NCBI GenBank assembly: GCA_019422525.1
Contig: JAHZDE010000005.1
Location: forward strand, 145,687 to 209,686
Reading direction: 5' to 3'
DNA: 64,000 nt
From: Clostridiales bacterium
GTDB lineage: Bacteria; Bacillota; Clostridia; Oscillospirales; Acutalibacteraceae
Positions 35,017-44,649 of the stretch are shown piece by piece. The notes beneath the pieces are model-generated. The model was not told where the DNA came from. It did no database searches and was given only the letters and a program-made list of their open reading frames with translations. Made by a program: the position numbers and the translations under genes. The stretch's first letter is position 1. Each line of letters starts with the position of its first letter.

Positions 35017-35676
35017 TTATTTTCTCACAAACGCTGATTTGGGCATTCCGCAAATGGGACAAACCCAATCATTCGAAAGCTCCTCAAAGGACAAATCCGG
35101 GTCGTTGTATACATAGCCGCAAACGGTACACACCAAAATTTCCCCATCGTTGCCGTCGTTGGAAGGGCGAAGGGGCTGGTATACCGGCGCATTTTTCGGC
35201 ACGCCGCCCTTGATAACCTGCCGGTAATAGTCATAGGTCATGGGCACGCGGCGGGTGTGTTCACTGCCGGCAACAATTTCGGCCAAGAACAGCGTATGGG
35301 TAGTACTCTCCATACAGTCCACCATCCGGCACAAAAACCAGCAGCAGATATTCTCCCGAATCACCGGCACGCCTTCCCGCAGCACCTTATGGCGAATATT
35401 GGTCAGCTTCCCCCCGTTTTTTCCCGAAGTAAAGCCCAGGGCACCTACCACCGCGCCGGAAGTATCTTCCGACAGCACGGAAACCGTAAACAGCTTGTGC
35501 TCTTTAATACACGCACAGCTGTAATTGTCCCGACTCATACTCAGGGTAATCATCAGCGGAGCGGTATTGGTCACCTGCATCACCGTATTGACAATACAGG
35601 CCGACGGGCCATCAGCGCCCTTCACGCCTATGGCATACATTCCATAGGATAATGTGCGTAAAATATTCGGCTCCAA
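35017..35676 (-). CDS. Flavin reductase-rubredoxin fusion (high-molecular-weight rubredoxin type)
   Basis: Residues 1-150 are an FMN-binding flavin reductase domain ([38 protein letters not shown]). Residues 170-219 are a rubredoxin with two Cys pairs (VCTVCGYVY and [11 protein letters not shown]) binding one Fe. Such Hrb/NROR-type proteins pass electrons from NAD(P)H to oxygen- or peroxide-reducing partners. A TTG start at 35676 fits best: GGAGG is 8 bases upstream and the protein starts [14 protein letters not shown]. Farther TTG/GTG codons are too close to the RBS. Confidence 0.85.
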   Translation of the reverse strand: MEPNILRTLSYGMYAIGVKGADGPSACIVNTVMQVTNTAPLMITLSMSRDNYSCACIKEHKLFTVSVLSEDTSGAVVGALGFTSGKNGGKLTNIRHKVLREGVPVIRENICCWFLCRMVDCMESTTHTLFLAEIVAGSEHTRRVPMTYDYYRQVIKGGVPKNAPVYQPLRPSNDGNDGEILVCTVCGYVYNDPDLSFEELSNDWVCPICGMPKSAFVRK

Positions 35677-35698
35677 AAACTCCACCTCCAAAGCAATT

Positions 35699-36967
35699 TC
35701 AGGCCCGGCCTTTTATTTTGTCCCAATAGGCCTTAAACGCCTGTTCATTTTTATTATCACCGTATTCATAATACCGGGTATCCTTCAAAATATCCGGCAA
35801 ATACTGCTGCTCCACCCAGCGGTTCGGATAGTCGTGGGGATATTTATAAAACTGCCCCTTTTTCTTCACTTCCGCGCTGTCATAATGCATGTTTTGCAGC
35901 TGGCGGGGAATACTGCCCACCTTCCCCTTTTCCACATCAGCCATAGCCGCAATAATGGCGTTGTGGGCGGTGTTGGACTTGGGTGCAGTGGCCACCAAAA
36001 TCACTGCGTCCGCCAAAGGAAGCCTTGCTTCCGGCAATCCCACCATCATAGCCGCATCCACCGCCGCCTTGACAATAGGGATAATCTGAGGCCAGGCGAG
36101 CCCTACATCCTCACAAGCACAGACCATCAAGCGCCGGCAGGCAGAAGCCAAATCTCCGGCCACCAGCAGCCTTGCCAGATAGTGGATGGCTGCGTCGGGG
36201 TCGCTGCCCCGCATGGACTTTTGAAAAGCCGAAAGGATGTCATAGTGTTCATCGCCTTCCCGGTCATACCGCATGGCGCTGCGCTGGGTCAGTTCCCGTG
36301 CCAGCTCCATGGAAATGGGAATGTTATCTTCCTGTGGAATGGCCGAAAGGGCACACAGCTCCACGGCATTCATAGCCTTCCGCACATCGCCGCCGCAGGC
36401 CGTGGCAATATATTCTGCCACCCCGTCTTCCAAAGCAAAGGACTTTTCCGAATCTTCCTCCAATAGCGAAAAAGCTCTCTCCACTGCTGGGATTACATCC
36501 GTGCTTTCCACCGGTTTAAACTCAAACACCGTAGAGCGGCTGAGGATGGCGTTATAGACATAAAAATACGGGTTTTCCGTGGTAGACGCTATCAGAGTAA
36601 TGCTTCCGTTTTCGATAAATTCCAACAAAGTCTGCTGCTGCTTCTTATTAAAGTACTGGATTTCGTCCAGATATAGCAGCACGCCGTTAATGCCTTCCAA
36701 GGTATTGGTACTGGCAATCACTTCGCGGATATCCGCCGTAGAAGCGGTAGTACCGTTGAGCTTGCACAGCCGTTTGTGGGTGTTTTTGGCGATAATAGAG
36801 GCCACCGTAGTTTTCCCCACACCGGAAGGGCCATAAAACACCATATTGGGAATCTCGCCGGATTCGATGATGCGGCGCAGCGCCTTTCCTTCGCCCAGCA
36901 AATGGCGCTGGCCCACTACTTCGTCCAGTGTTTTGGGCCGGATTCGGTCCGCTAATGGAGCTGCCAC
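35699..36967 (-). CDS. rarA: Replication-associated recombination protein A (RarA/MgsA)
   Basis: An AAA+ clamp-loader-like ATPase acting at stalled forks. It begins [31 protein letters not shown]. Walker A is GPSGVGKTT, Walker B is [15 protein letters not shown], and the C-terminal MgsA domain includes WAPPxxIP-like [17 protein letters not shown] and [21 protein letters not shown] start with AAAGGAGG upstream. 422 aa. Confidence 0.94.
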   Translation of the reverse strand: MAAPLADRIRPKTLDEVVGQRHLLGEGKALRRIIESGEIPNMVFYGPSGVGKTTVASIIAKNTHKRLCKLNGTTASTADIREVIASTNTLEGINGVLLYLDEIQYFNKKQQQTLLEFIENGSITLIASTTENPYFYVYNAILSRSTVFEFKPVESTDVIPAVERAFSLLEEDSEKSFALEDGVAEYIATACGGDVRKAMNAVELCALSAIPQEDNIPISMELARELTQRSAMRYDREGDEHYDILSAFQKSMRGSDPDAAIHYLARLLVAGDLASACRRLMVCACEDVGLAWPQIIPIVKAAVDAAMMVGLPEARLPLADAVILVATAPKSNTAHNAIIAAMADVEKGKVGSIPRQLQNMHYDSAEVKKKGQFYKYPHDYPNRWVEQQYLPDILKDTRYYEYGDNKNEQAFKAYWDKIKGRA

Positions 36968-37008
36968 CGCAGCACCTCCTTTCCGAAAAGTATTTTACGA
37001 AAGTTTCC

Positions 37009-37036
37009 TAAAAGCCTCCCTCATGGAGGGGCCTTT
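37009..37036 (-). terminator. Terminator after glyA
   Basis: On the minus strand AAAGGCCCCTCC / GGGAGGCTTTT hairpin with a short loop, between glyA and rarA. Confidence 0.65.
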
Positions 37037-37084
37037 CCTGCCGCGTACTGTTCTATTTTTATGCGTGTTCCTTTGGAAACATAC

Positions 37085-38338
37085 TCAGCAATACAGCGGA
37101 TACTTGGCGCACAGAGCGTTAACCATCTCGCGCACCTTGTCGGCGTTGGTGTCGAAGTCCTCCACTACCATGGCGATGCACTGGGCAATCACGTCCATAT
37201 CCTCGGTGTTCAGGCCGCGTGTGGTAACAGCTGGGGTTCCCAACCGGACGCCGCTGGTAACAAAGGGGCTGCGCTGCTCATTAGGGACGGTGTTCTTATT
37301 GGCGGTGATATACACCTCATCAAGCCGATGCTCCAGCTCCTTGCCGGTCAATTCCATACCGGTCAGATTCAAAAGCATCAGGTGATTGTCGGTACCGCCG
37401 GAAACCAGCTTCAGTCCGCGGGACATAAGGCCATTTGCCAGTGCCTGTGCATTCTCCACAATGCGGCGTCCATAGTCCTTGAACTCGGGCTTGAGGGCTT
37501 CACCGAAGCAAACGGCTTTACCAGCAATAATATGCATCAGCGGGCCACCCTGGGTGCCGGGGAAAATGGCCTTGTCGATGGCTTTTGCGTACTGCTCTTT
37601 GCAGAGAATCAGGCCGCCTCTGGGGCCGCGGAGAGTCTTGTGAGTGGTGGTGGTCACCACATCAGCCCACGGCACCGGGTTGGGATGCTGGCCGGCTGCT
37701 ACCAGACCAGCAATGTGAGCCATATCTACCATCAAATAAGCGCCGCAGTCGTCACAAATAGCGCGGAGCTTTTCAAAGTCAATCACTCTGGGGTACGCGC
37801 TGGCGCCGGCCACAATCATTTTAGGCTTAACTTCCATAGCCTGCTCGTGGAGCTTCTCATAATCGATATAGTGGGTTTCCGGGTCTACGCCATAGGCCAC
37901 AAAGTTAAAATAGCTGCCCGAAATATTCACCGGGGAACCGTGGGTCAAATGGCCGCCCTCTGCCAAGTTCATACCCATTACTGTATCGCCGGGTTTGAGC
38001 AGTGCAAAATAAACCGCCATATTGGCCTGTGCGCCGGAGTGGGGCTGCACATTTGCATGGTCTGCGCCAAACAACTGGCAGGCACGCTTTCTGGCAATGT
38101 CCTCCACAATATCCACATACTGGCAACCGCCATAATAGCGCTTTCCGGGATATCCTTCAGCATATTTATTGGTCAGAATACTTCCCATAGCAGCCATGAC
38201 TGCCGGGGAAACAATATTTTCAGACGCAATCAGTTCCAAATTCCGGCGCTGGCGTCCCAATTCCAAATTCATGGCCTCTCCGACTTCGGGGTCATAAGCG
38301 GAAACAAATCCGATGGTATCCATCATATCCTGATACAT
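37085..38338 (-). CDS. glyA: Serine hydroxymethyltransferase (GlyA)
   Basis: A PLP enzyme interconverting serine and glycine with tetrahydrofolate. The PLP Lys is in [40 protein letters not shown] and [18 protein letters not shown] are canonical. 417 aa. AGGAGGA lies just before the start; a clear promoter and a hairpin (GCGC-GTTAAA-GCGC) precede it. Confidence 0.97.
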   Translation of the reverse strand: MYQDMMDTIGFVSAYDPEVGEAMNLELGRQRRNLELIASENIVSPAVMAAMGSILTNKYAEGYPGKRYYGGCQYVDIVEDIARKRACQLFGADHANVQPHSGAQANMAVYFALLKPGDTVMGMNLAEGGHLTHGSPVNISGSYFNFVAYGVDPETHYIDYEKLHEQAMEVKPKMIVAGASAYPRVIDFEKLRAICDDCGAYLMVDMAHIAGLVAAGQHPNPVPWADVVTTTTHKTLRGPRGGLILCKEQYAKAIDKAIFPGTQGGPLMHIIAGKAVCFGEALKPEFKDYGRRIVENAQALANGLMSRGLKLVSGGTDNHLMLLNLTGMELTGKELEHRLDEVYITANKNTVPNEQRSPFVTSGVRLGTPAVTTRGLNTEDMDVIAQCIAMVVEDFDTNADKVREMVNALCAKYPLYC

Positions 38339-38391
38339 AGTGTTCCTCCTGCCAAGTAAGATGTTCTGCGCTTTAACGCGCTATTGTACAT

Positions 38392-38420
38392 ATTATACAC
38401 GTTTTCCCTTTCAAGTACAA
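38392..38420 (-). promoter_or_regulatory. glyA promoter
   Basis: Minus strand TTGTAC (38420-38415), 17 bases, TATAAT (38397-38392). Confidence 0.72.
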
Positions 38421-38483
38421 CGAATTCCAAAAATTTTCCTTTCTTTTACTGGGCTCATATTTTCTCTTTGCATTTACCCAATA

Positions 38484-38516
38484 AAAATGGCCGTCCTTTT
38501 TGGACGGCCATCTTCA
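38484..38516 (-). terminator. Terminator after secF
   Basis: ATGGCCGTCC / GGACGGCCAT 10-bp stem with an AAAAA/TTTTT loop and a T-rich minus-strand tail. Confidence 0.78.
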
Positions 38517-38541
38517 TGAAAAATATTGGGAATGATTCCAA

Positions 38542-39492
38542 TTACTCAGCAGCTTTAACCGCAGCCTTTTTCTTCAGCTTGTGGTTCTGCCACATGACAT
38601 ACATGGGGCCAGCCAAGCACACAGAAGAGTAGCAGCCGGTTACAATACCAATCATCATCGGCAGAGCAAAGGTGGTAACGGAAGACAGCCCATAGATGCT
38701 GCCCACTACAAACACCACAGCCACAGCCAAGAAGGTGCAGACAGAGGTATTGATAGAACGGGTCAGGGTCTGGTTGATACTGGTATCCATCAGCTCTTCG
38801 TAGCTCACCTTCGGCCCAAGCAGACGGCGGTTTTCACGGACACGGTCATACACAACGATGGTATCATTCAGGGAGTAACCCAAAATGGTAAGCACCACGG
38901 CGATAAAGTTGTCGTCGATGGGGAACCCGAAAATCACGAAGGTAAAATACACCATCAATACGTCATGCAGCAGTGCAATCACAGCCATAACACCGGCAGA
39001 CATACCGCCGATTTTGCGGAAACGCAGTGCCACATAAATGATCAGCAGCACAACAGCCAGAGCCACTGCCACCAGGCACTTGGCAAAGAACTTGGCACCC
39101 ATGGTAGGCGGAACCGAGCTGGACTGCATCACGGTGAATTCAGAGTTGGGATATTTTTCGGCCAGATTTGCGGCAATGGCTTTCTGCTCATCCAGAGAAA
39201 TCCCATCGCTGCCGGAAAGGGAAACCGTCAGGGTATTCCCCTGCTGAGTGCCGATTCCGTCGGTCAAAGTGACGGTTACATCACGTCCAATGGCATCTTC
39301 CACCGCCTGGTCAACCGTTTCCTGGTCAACTTCGCCGGTATAGGAATACTGAATCAAAGCGCCGCCGCGGAAATTGATGTCCAGTTCGACGCCGAAAATC
39401 AGGTTAAACAGCAACCCGATTACGAAAAGCCCCAGAGAAATTCCGAAGTAAATTTTCCGGTGCTGATAGAATTTGATCTTAAACTTCTTCAT
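38542..39492 (-). CDS. secF: Protein translocase subunit SecF
   Basis: RND-like membrane subunit that with SecD drives late protein export using the proton gradient. N-terminal YFGISLGLFVIGLLFNLIFGVELDINFRGGALIQYS is typical, and LGYSLNDTIVVYDRVRENRR is the conserved SecF motif. Six TM helices are expected. 316 aa. The start at 39492 follows GGAGGTGCGAAGGG and overlaps the secD stop. Confidence 0.95.
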   Translation of the reverse strand: MKKFKIKFYQHRKIYFGISLGLFVIGLLFNLIFGVELDINFRGGALIQYSYTGEVDQETVDQAVEDAIGRDVTVTLTDGIGTQQGNTLTVSLSGSDGISLDEQKAIAANLAEKYPNSEFTVMQSSSVPPTMGAKFFAKCLVAVALAVVLLIIYVALRFRKIGGMSAGVMAVIALLHDVLMVYFTFVIFGFPIDDNFIAVVLTILGYSLNDTIVVYDRVRENRRLLGPKVSYEELMDTSINQTLTRSINTSVCTFLAVAVVFVVGSIYGLSSVTTFALPMMIGIVTGCYSSVCLAGPMYVMWQNHKLKKKAAVKAAE

Positions 39493-40901
39493 CCCTTCGC
39501 ACCTCCAAACAACCACTTATTACGGAACACCTTAAACCGGGACAGAGACTTGGTCATCAGACGGGTTGCGGTAACGCCCATGATGAAGTTTCCAATAACA
39601 CCGATCAACAGGGTATAACCGAAGGAGTAAATGGAGCCGGTGGTGGAGGCGCCGAACAGCATGGACAAAATGTTGCTGGGTCCAAACACAGCCATCAAAA
39701 TCACGGCCACAATAATAACGGTAATGTTGCCATCGAAAATAGCCCAGAAGCTGCTCTCATTACCCTTTTCAATAGCGCCGTCCAGGGTCTTACCCAGCCA
39801 CAGCTCTTCCTTGATACGGGTTGCGGTAATGATGTTGGCATCCACGCCCATACCGATGGACAGGATAATACCGGCAATACCGGGCAGCGTCATGGTAAAG
39901 CTGGAGAATGCCGGGAAATAACCGGACACAGCTGCCAGAGACAGTGCAATCTGGCCCAGCAGGGCAATCACAGCCACAAAGCCAGGCAGCCGGAACATCA
40001 CTAACATAAACACAGCTACCAGTGCAAAGGCGATAATTCCTGCAATGACCATAGCATTCAGGGAAGATTCACCCAATGTGGGGCTGATAGAACCGAAGCT
40101 ATCGGTTTCCAACGTAAACGGCAGAGCACCAGCGTTGATCTTGTTTGCCAGCTCTGTAGCAGAAGCAGCGGTAAAATAGTCGCTGGTAATGGTGCACTCG
40201 CCATCGGTAATGGCCTGCTGAACGGTGGGATAAGAAATCATCACATCGTCCATCCACACCGAAATGGTCTGGCCAACCAAACGGGAAGTGGCTTCAGAAA
40301 ACTTCTCTGCGCCCTTATCGCTCAGTTTCAAATCGACCAGATATTTAATCTTGCCGGTGGTTTCGTCCTGATAGGATTTTGCCTCAGCGGAAACCACATC
40401 GTCGCCTTCCAAAATCACATTCTCGGCAGTAGTTCCGGAAGGAGTCTTATAAACGGGATCGCCATTTTCGTCCACTTCCTGGGTTGTATACTCCATGCCC
40501 TCACGGAAAGTCAGCTTAGCCGTAGCGGCCAGCTCTTCAATAGCAGATTCCGGGTCAAAGTCTTTTTCATCGCTCTTCCAGGGGAAGCGGATGATAATCC
40601 GGTCATTGGCTGTATCAGTATACAGCTCGTAGTCTGTCACATTGTTGTTGAGCAGACGGAGCTTAATGGTTTCTTCCACCGAGCTGAGCTGCTGCTCTGT
40701 AGCGTCAACACCGTCTGCAGGGACAAACGTTGCTTCCACGCCGCCGCGGATATCGATACCCCACCGGATATCCCCCGCGCCTTTGATGTAAGTGATTTTA
40801 TTGTCGCCGTTCTGTCCATACAACCCATAAATTGAGGTATAGGTCAGGAACAGGATGATAATCGCGACAATGAAAAACACTGCCTTGGGTACTCGCTTCA
40901 T
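39489..40901 (-). CDS. secD: Protein translocase subunit SecD
   Basis: Partner of SecF. It has one N-terminal helix (AVFFIVAIIILFLTYTSIYG), then a large extracytoplasmic region starting DIRWGIDIRGGVEATF. The C-terminal membrane domain contains GIILSIGMGVDANIITATRIKEELW and GNFIMGVTATRLMTKS. 470 aa. The ATG at 40901 lies at correct spacing from GGAGGATATGTGC; an earlier ATG is too close to it. Confidence 0.95.
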   Translation of the reverse strand: MKRVPKAVFFIVAIIILFLTYTSIYGLYGQNGDNKITYIKGAGDIRWGIDIRGGVEATFVPADGVDATEQQLSSVEETIKLRLLNNNVTDYELYTDTANDRIIIRFPWKSDEKDFDPESAIEELAATAKLTFREGMEYTTQEVDENGDPVYKTPSGTTAENVILEGDDVVSAEAKSYQDETTGKIKYLVDLKLSDKGAEKFSEATSRLVGQTISVWMDDVMISYPTVQQAITDGECTITSDYFTAASATELANKINAGALPFTLETDSFGSISPTLGESSLNAMVIAGIIAFALVAVFMLVMFRLPGFVAVIALLGQIALSLAAVSGYFPAFSSFTMTLPGIAGIILSIGMGVDANIITATRIKEELWLGKTLDGAIEKGNESSFWAIFDGNITVIIVAVILMAVFGPSNILSMLFGASTTGSIYSFGYTLLIGVIGNFIMGVTATRLMTKSLSRFKVFRNKWLFGGAKG

Positions 40902-41020
40902 GCACATATCCTCCAATTTTAGGGACACCCAGCCCCTTTAGTCGCCGCCCTTGCAGGCCTTGAAAAAAAACGATGTCCCTTTTCCGGTCAAATTGCAAAC
41001 AGACAAGCGTAACAGACAAT

Positions 41021-41049
41021 ATTATAGGCTATAAAACCGCAAAAGTCAA
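41021..41049 (-). promoter_or_regulatory. secDF promoter
   Basis: Minus strand TTGACT (41049-41044), 17 bases, TATAAT (41026-41021). The ~110-base leader has no clear aptamer. Confidence 0.78.
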
Positions 41050-41130
41050 CGAAAACCATCCTAAAAAATTGCATTCTTTGGAAATCTCCCCAAAAATCCT
41101 GTCGAAATGCCCCTATTTTCCCCATTATAA

Positions 41131-41168
41131 AAAGGACCGCGGAATCCGAAGATCCCGCGGTCAAAAAA
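41131..41168 (-). terminator. Terminator after the aminotransferase gene
   Basis: GACCGCGG..AT / AT..CCGCGGTC hairpin followed by a T-rich tail on the minus strand. Confidence 0.78.
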
Positions 41169-41187
41169 GTGTGATTCTTTATGAAAC

Positions 41188-42474
41188 TCAGTCTTGCAAA
41201 AGCTTTTCGCAGGCAGCCAGCTGCACGCACAGGCAGAACAAATCCATGGCTGTTTCCAGCTCCGAAACAGGCGGATAAGAAGGCGCCACACGGATATTGC
41301 TGTCCTGGGGGTCCTTGCCATAGGGGAAGGTTGCGCCTGCACCAGTAAGGGTGACGCCAGCCTCTTTACACAGCTGTACCACACGCTTAGCGCAGCCGGG
41401 CATCACATCCACGCTGATAAAATAGCCGCCGTTAGGCTTCGTCCAGCTGGCAACGCCCAAACCGCCCAGCTGGGTTTCCAGCTTTTCGAGAACTGCGTTG
41501 AATTTGGGCTCCAAAATCCGGCGATGGCGCAGCATCTGTCCCCGCACGCCGTATTTATCCTTTAAGAAAGCGATATGGCGCAGCTGGTTGAGTTTATCGG
41601 GGCCAATGGTCTGGAAGGAGAAGTGTTCCCGCAGGGTCTGAATGGTCTCGGGGCCAGCAGCCATGGCAGCCACACCTGCGCCCGGGAAAGTAATTTTGGA
41701 AGTGGAAGCAAACACAATGGGCAACTCTTCATTTCCATGCTTCTGGCACTCGGCATACAAATCCAGCAGGTTATCCGGTGTATCGGTCAAATCATGTACG
41801 CAATAAGCATTATCCCAAAAAATACGGAAATCCTTGGCAGCCGGCTTCAAAGCGGCAAAACGGCGCACGGTTTCGTCGGAATAGGTAATGCCGGTGGGGT
41901 TGGAATATTTCGGCACACACCAAATTCCCTTCACGCTGGCATCGTTCTGCACCATTTCTTCCACCACATCCATATCGGGACCTGTGGCCAAAAGGGGAAT
42001 GGTCACCATATCAATACCGAAATACTCGGTAATGGCAAAATGACGGTCATAGCCGGGAGCGGGGCACAAAAACTTCACATGCTCCTGACGGCTCCAAGGC
42101 TGGCAGCCGCCAAAGCCATGGGTCATAGCGCAGGAAATGGTATCGAACATCATGTTCAGGCTGGAGTTACCTCCCACAATCACCTGCTCAGCCGGCATAT
42201 TCATCAGCTGTCCAAACAGAGCCTGCATCTCCGGCAGGCCATCGGCCATACCATAGTTGCGGCAATCATCCCCATTGGAATCGGTCAGCTTGGCAGTCGA
42301 GCTCAGGACATCCAGCATGGGCATGGACAATTCCAGCTGTTCCACACTGGGCTTTCCTCTGGCCATATTCAGCTTCAGGCCCATTGCCTTCATTTCATCA
42401 TATTTTGCCTGCAGCTGCTGGTGCAGGGCTGTAAGTTCATTCTTGTTCATGGACTGGTATTCCACTCGAAGCAT
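41188..42474 (-). CDS. PLP-dependent aminotransferase, aspartate type Ic-like
   Basis: Fold-type I aminotransferase resembling the Asp_aminotransf (PF12897) group. The PLP Lys is in FASTSKITFPGAGVAAMA. LNMARGKPSVEQLELSMPML and NYGMADGLPEMQALFGQLM are distinctive of this subgroup, and RVAPSYPPVSELETAM contains the substrate-binding Arg. The substrate is probably aspartate/2-oxoglutarate, by family only. The ATG at 42474 is chosen because AAGGAA is 6 bases upstream. A start at 42450 is also possible. 428 aa. Single-gene unit with its own promoter and terminator. Confidence 0.85.
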   Translation of the reverse strand: MLRVEYQSMNKNELTALHQQLQAKYDEMKAMGLKLNMARGKPSVEQLELSMPMLDVLSSTAKLTDSNGDDCRNYGMADGLPEMQALFGQLMNMPAEQVIVGGNSSLNMMFDTISCAMTHGFGGCQPWSRQEHVKFLCPAPGYDRHFAITEYFGIDMVTIPLLATGPDMDVVEEMVQNDASVKGIWCVPKYSNPTGITYSDETVRRFAALKPAAKDFRIFWDNAYCVHDLTDTPDNLLDLYAECQKHGNEELPIVFASTSKITFPGAGVAAMAAGPETIQTLREHFSFQTIGPDKLNQLRHIAFLKDKYGVRGQMLRHRRILEPKFNAVLEKLETQLGGLGVASWTKPNGGYFISVDVMPGCAKRVVQLCKEAGVTLTGAGATFPYGKDPQDSNIRVAPSYPPVSELETAMDLFCLCVQLAACEKLLQD

Positions 42475-42517
42475 CTCCATTTCCTTAATAATGCATATTG
42501 CCCGTAAACTACAAACG

Positions 42518-42546
42518 ATTCTACTATATTCGGAGAAAAAATGCAA
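42518..42546 (-). promoter_or_regulatory. Aminotransferase promoter
   Basis: Minus strand TTGCAT (42546-42541), 17 bases, TAGAAT (42523-42518). Confidence 0.62.
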
Positions 42547-42587
42547 GTTAAAAACGCGTTTCTTGCAAATTTCGCACTTTTACCTGT

Positions 42588-42998
42588 TCAACGCATATTC
42601 TCATACGCTTTTCTGTATATCTCGTCAAGAGCCTTTCCACAGCTGCGGGCGAGCTGTGCCGCACTTTCATATTCCACATAGGCCTTCCGAACGTCCCCAT
42701 ATTCACAGATTTTCACCTGAACGGGTCCATATTCTGTCAAAACCGTATCCATCCGGCGCTTCATCACATGCCTTTCCTGCACGCTTCTGCGCAGGCCCAC
42801 CGCCGTGGTTTCCCGGAAAATAAGTTTTGTCAGCTTCTCCTCGTCGTCCTCTCTGCACAGCACTGTCAGGCCATAAGCTGGCCGGCCTTTTTTCATAAAC
42901 AGCGGAAAAAATGACACATCCAAGGCGCCCCCCTGCATTAGCTCTTCCCTACAGTAGGCCAGCTGTTCCCCGGTACAGTCATCAATGTTCGTCTCCAA
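42588..42998 (-). CDS. larC2: LarC C-terminal part (larC2)
   Basis: C-terminal CTP-dependent nickel-insertion domain of LarC. VLETNIDDCTGEQLAYC is the conserved LarC motif joining the two halves, and FRETTAVGLRRSVQERHVMKR is typical. There is only a TTG start candidate (42998) with no good RBS. The frame is open back to the A9 run at 43036-43028, where a -1 shift from larC1 would read KTEELKDTVCVLETNIDD. I therefore treat it as the second half of a frameshift product, not a free-standing gene. Confidence 0.85.
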   Translation of the reverse strand: METNIDDCTGEQLAYCREELMQGGALDVSFFPLFMKKGRPAYGLTVLCREDDEEKLTKLIFRETTAVGLRRSVQERHVMKRRMDTVLTEYGPVQVKICEYGDVRKAYVEYESAAQLARSCGKALDEIYRKAYENMR

Positions 42999-43015
42999 AA
43001 CACAGACTGTATCTT

Positions 43016-43864
43016 TTAATTCCTCTGTTTTTTTTTACCCGGTTCAATCAGCATAACCCGCAGCACATTGGCATGGTCAAAATCCTTCTTGCCTGCACCC
43101 AAGCCGATTTTTTCCACTGTAAAGCAGCCCGGCAGCTCTTCCCCACTGCCAAGTGCCGCCAAAATTGCCGCGCCGGTGGGAGTCACCATTTCTCCCTGGA
43201 CGCCGGTAATTTTCAGGGGGATTCCCGCTTCCCGCACCAGTTCCAGTGTAGCCGGAGCCGGTACCGGCATCAGGCCGTGCTGGCATTTCACCCAGCCGGT
43301 CCCCTCAAACACAGGGGAAGAAATGATGGTCTCAATGCCCAAATCGTCCAGGCATACACAGGCCGCCACAATATCCACTATGGAGTCCACCGCGCCCACT
43401 TCGTGGAAATGGACTTCTTCCGGCTCTTTTCCGTGTACCTTTCCCTCGGCCTTAGCCAGCACCATAAACACCTTTTTAGCCATTTCCTTTGCGTGCTGGG
43501 AAACCTCCTCTGCGCCGTCAATCATGGGCAGAATTTCTTTGAGTCCCCGATGCACATGGCCTTCTCCATGAGTATGCTCGTGGCTATGGGGATGTGCATG
43601 TTCATGGTCATGTTCGTGAGAATGGCCATGGTCGTGGTCGTGATGATGCTCGTGCTCATGGGGGTGCTCGAGAATTACGTTGAAATCGGCAGCCTCCACC
43701 CCGTTTTTATTGGCCTGGCCAATCTCAATGGAATAGCCGTCCAGATGCAGGCTCATAAGGGCCTTTTGCAGCTTTTTCGCGTCTGCGCCCAAATCCAGCA
43801 GGGCGGCAACGGTCATATCGCCGCTGATACCGGAATAACACTCAAAATATGCGGTTTTTCCCAT
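43016..43864 (-). CDS. larC1: Nickel-pincer cofactor biosynthesis LarC N-terminal part (larC1)
   Basis: Inserts Ni into the pyridinium dithiocarboxylate mononucleotide cofactor. It opens TAYFECYSGISGDMTVAALLDLGADA and has EVHFHEVGAVDSIVDIVAA. A strongly His/Asp/Glu-rich stretch at about residues 67-105, likely nickel-binding or storage, is present. 282 aa, ending GKKKQRN just after nine A's. The full protein needs a -1 frameshift into larC2. ATG 43864 follows AAAGGATGG. Confidence 0.92.
   Translation of the reverse strand: MGKTAYFECYSGISGDMTVAALLDLGADAKKLQKALMSLHLDGYSIEIGQANKNGVEAADFNVILEHPHEHEHHHDHDHGHSHEHDHEHAHPHSHEHTHGEGHVHRGLKEILPMIDGAEEVSQHAKEMAKKVFMVLAKAEGKVHGKEPEEVHFHEVGAVDSIVDIVAACVCLDDLGIETIISSPVFEGTGWVKCQHGLMPVPAPATLELVREAGIPLKITGVQGEMVTPTGAAILAALGSGEELPGCFTVEKIGLGAGKKDFDHANVLRVMLIEPGKKKQRN
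43028..43036 (-). other. Probable programmed -1 frameshift site in larC
   Basis: On the minus strand nine A's (three Lys codons in larC1) directly precede CAG AGG AAT TAA. Slipping back one base reads A AAA ACA GAG GAA and enters the larC2 frame, which is open from here to 42588. The larC1 stop is only 10 bases after the run. Polymerase slippage could act the same way. Confidence 0.8.
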
Positions 43865-43878
43865 GGAAATCCATCCTT

Positions 43879-44649
43879 TCATTTTACCGACTGGCGGTTA
43901 ATCTGGGCCGCCATATAGCCTCCGCCAAAACCGTTATCAATATTCACCACCGCAATCCCGGTAGCGCAGGAGTTAATCATCGTAAGCAGCGCGGAAAGCC
44001 CGCCGAAATTGGCGCCATACCCCACACTGGTAGGAACGGCAATCACCGGGCGGTCCAGTTGTCCTGCAAGCACCGAAGCCAGCGCCCCTTCCATCCCGGC
44101 CACCGCCACAATCGCCGTGGCCCGCCGGATTTCCGGCAGCGCAGAAATCATCCGATGCAGGCCGGAAACACCAATATCAAACACCCGTTCTACCTTTGCT
44201 CCGCACATTTCCGCTGTGACAGCAGCTTCTTCCGCCACAGGGATGTCTGCCGTGCCGCCGGTACAAACGGCCACCAGCCCACTGCGCTCCTCTTCCTGCT
44301 TCATCCCGGCGGTAATAGCCCGGGCTGATTTGTGATACACCGCCTCGGGCACTTTTTCATGCACTGCCTCATACTGTTCCCGGCTGGCACGGGTGGCCAG
44401 CACCAGCCCGCTGCGCTGATAGAGCTTTTCAAAAATGGCGGCGGTATGCTCCACGGTTTTCCCCTGGCTGAATATCACTTCAGGAAAGCCGGTGCGCAGT
44501 TCCCGGTGATAATCCAGCCGGGCATACCCCAGATTTTCATAGGGCAGCGTTTTCAGCTGCTCCATGGCCTGCTCAATGGAAACCGAACCATCCCGGACGC
44601 CTTCCAATAATTCCTGTGTTTTCAAAACCGGCTCCTCCTCTACACTCAA
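43879..44649 (-). CDS. larB: Nickel-pincer cofactor biosynthesis protein LarB
   Basis: Carboxylates nicotinate adenine dinucleotide at C5, the first step of the cofactor. The C-terminal half is PurE-like, with VCTGGTADIPVAEEAAVTAEMCG, AVAGMEGALASVLAGQL and VPTSVGYGANFGGLSALLTMINSCA. The N-terminal LPYENLGYARLDYHRELRTGFPEVIFSQGKT is diagnostic for LarB. 256 aa. It overlaps larE by 4 bases and precedes larC1 by 14. Confidence 0.95.
   Translation of the reverse strand: MSVEEEPVLKTQELLEGVRDGSVSIEQAMEQLKTLPYENLGYARLDYHRELRTGFPEVIFSQGKTVEHTAAIFEKLYQRSGLVLATRASREQYEAVHEKVPEAVYHKSARAITAGMKQEEERSGLVAVCTGGTADIPVAEEAAVTAEMCGAKVERVFDIGVSGLHRMISALPEIRRATAIVAVAGMEGALASVLAGQLDRPVIAVPTSVGYGANFGGLSALLTMINSCATGIAVVNIDNGFGGGYMAAQINRQSVK

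Noticed and set aside
43549..43668. Apparent tandem repeat or CRISPR-like array in larC1
   Set aside because: The repetition comes from alternating His codons (CAT/CAC with GAG/GAC) in a coding frame. There are no spacers of even length and no cas genes.
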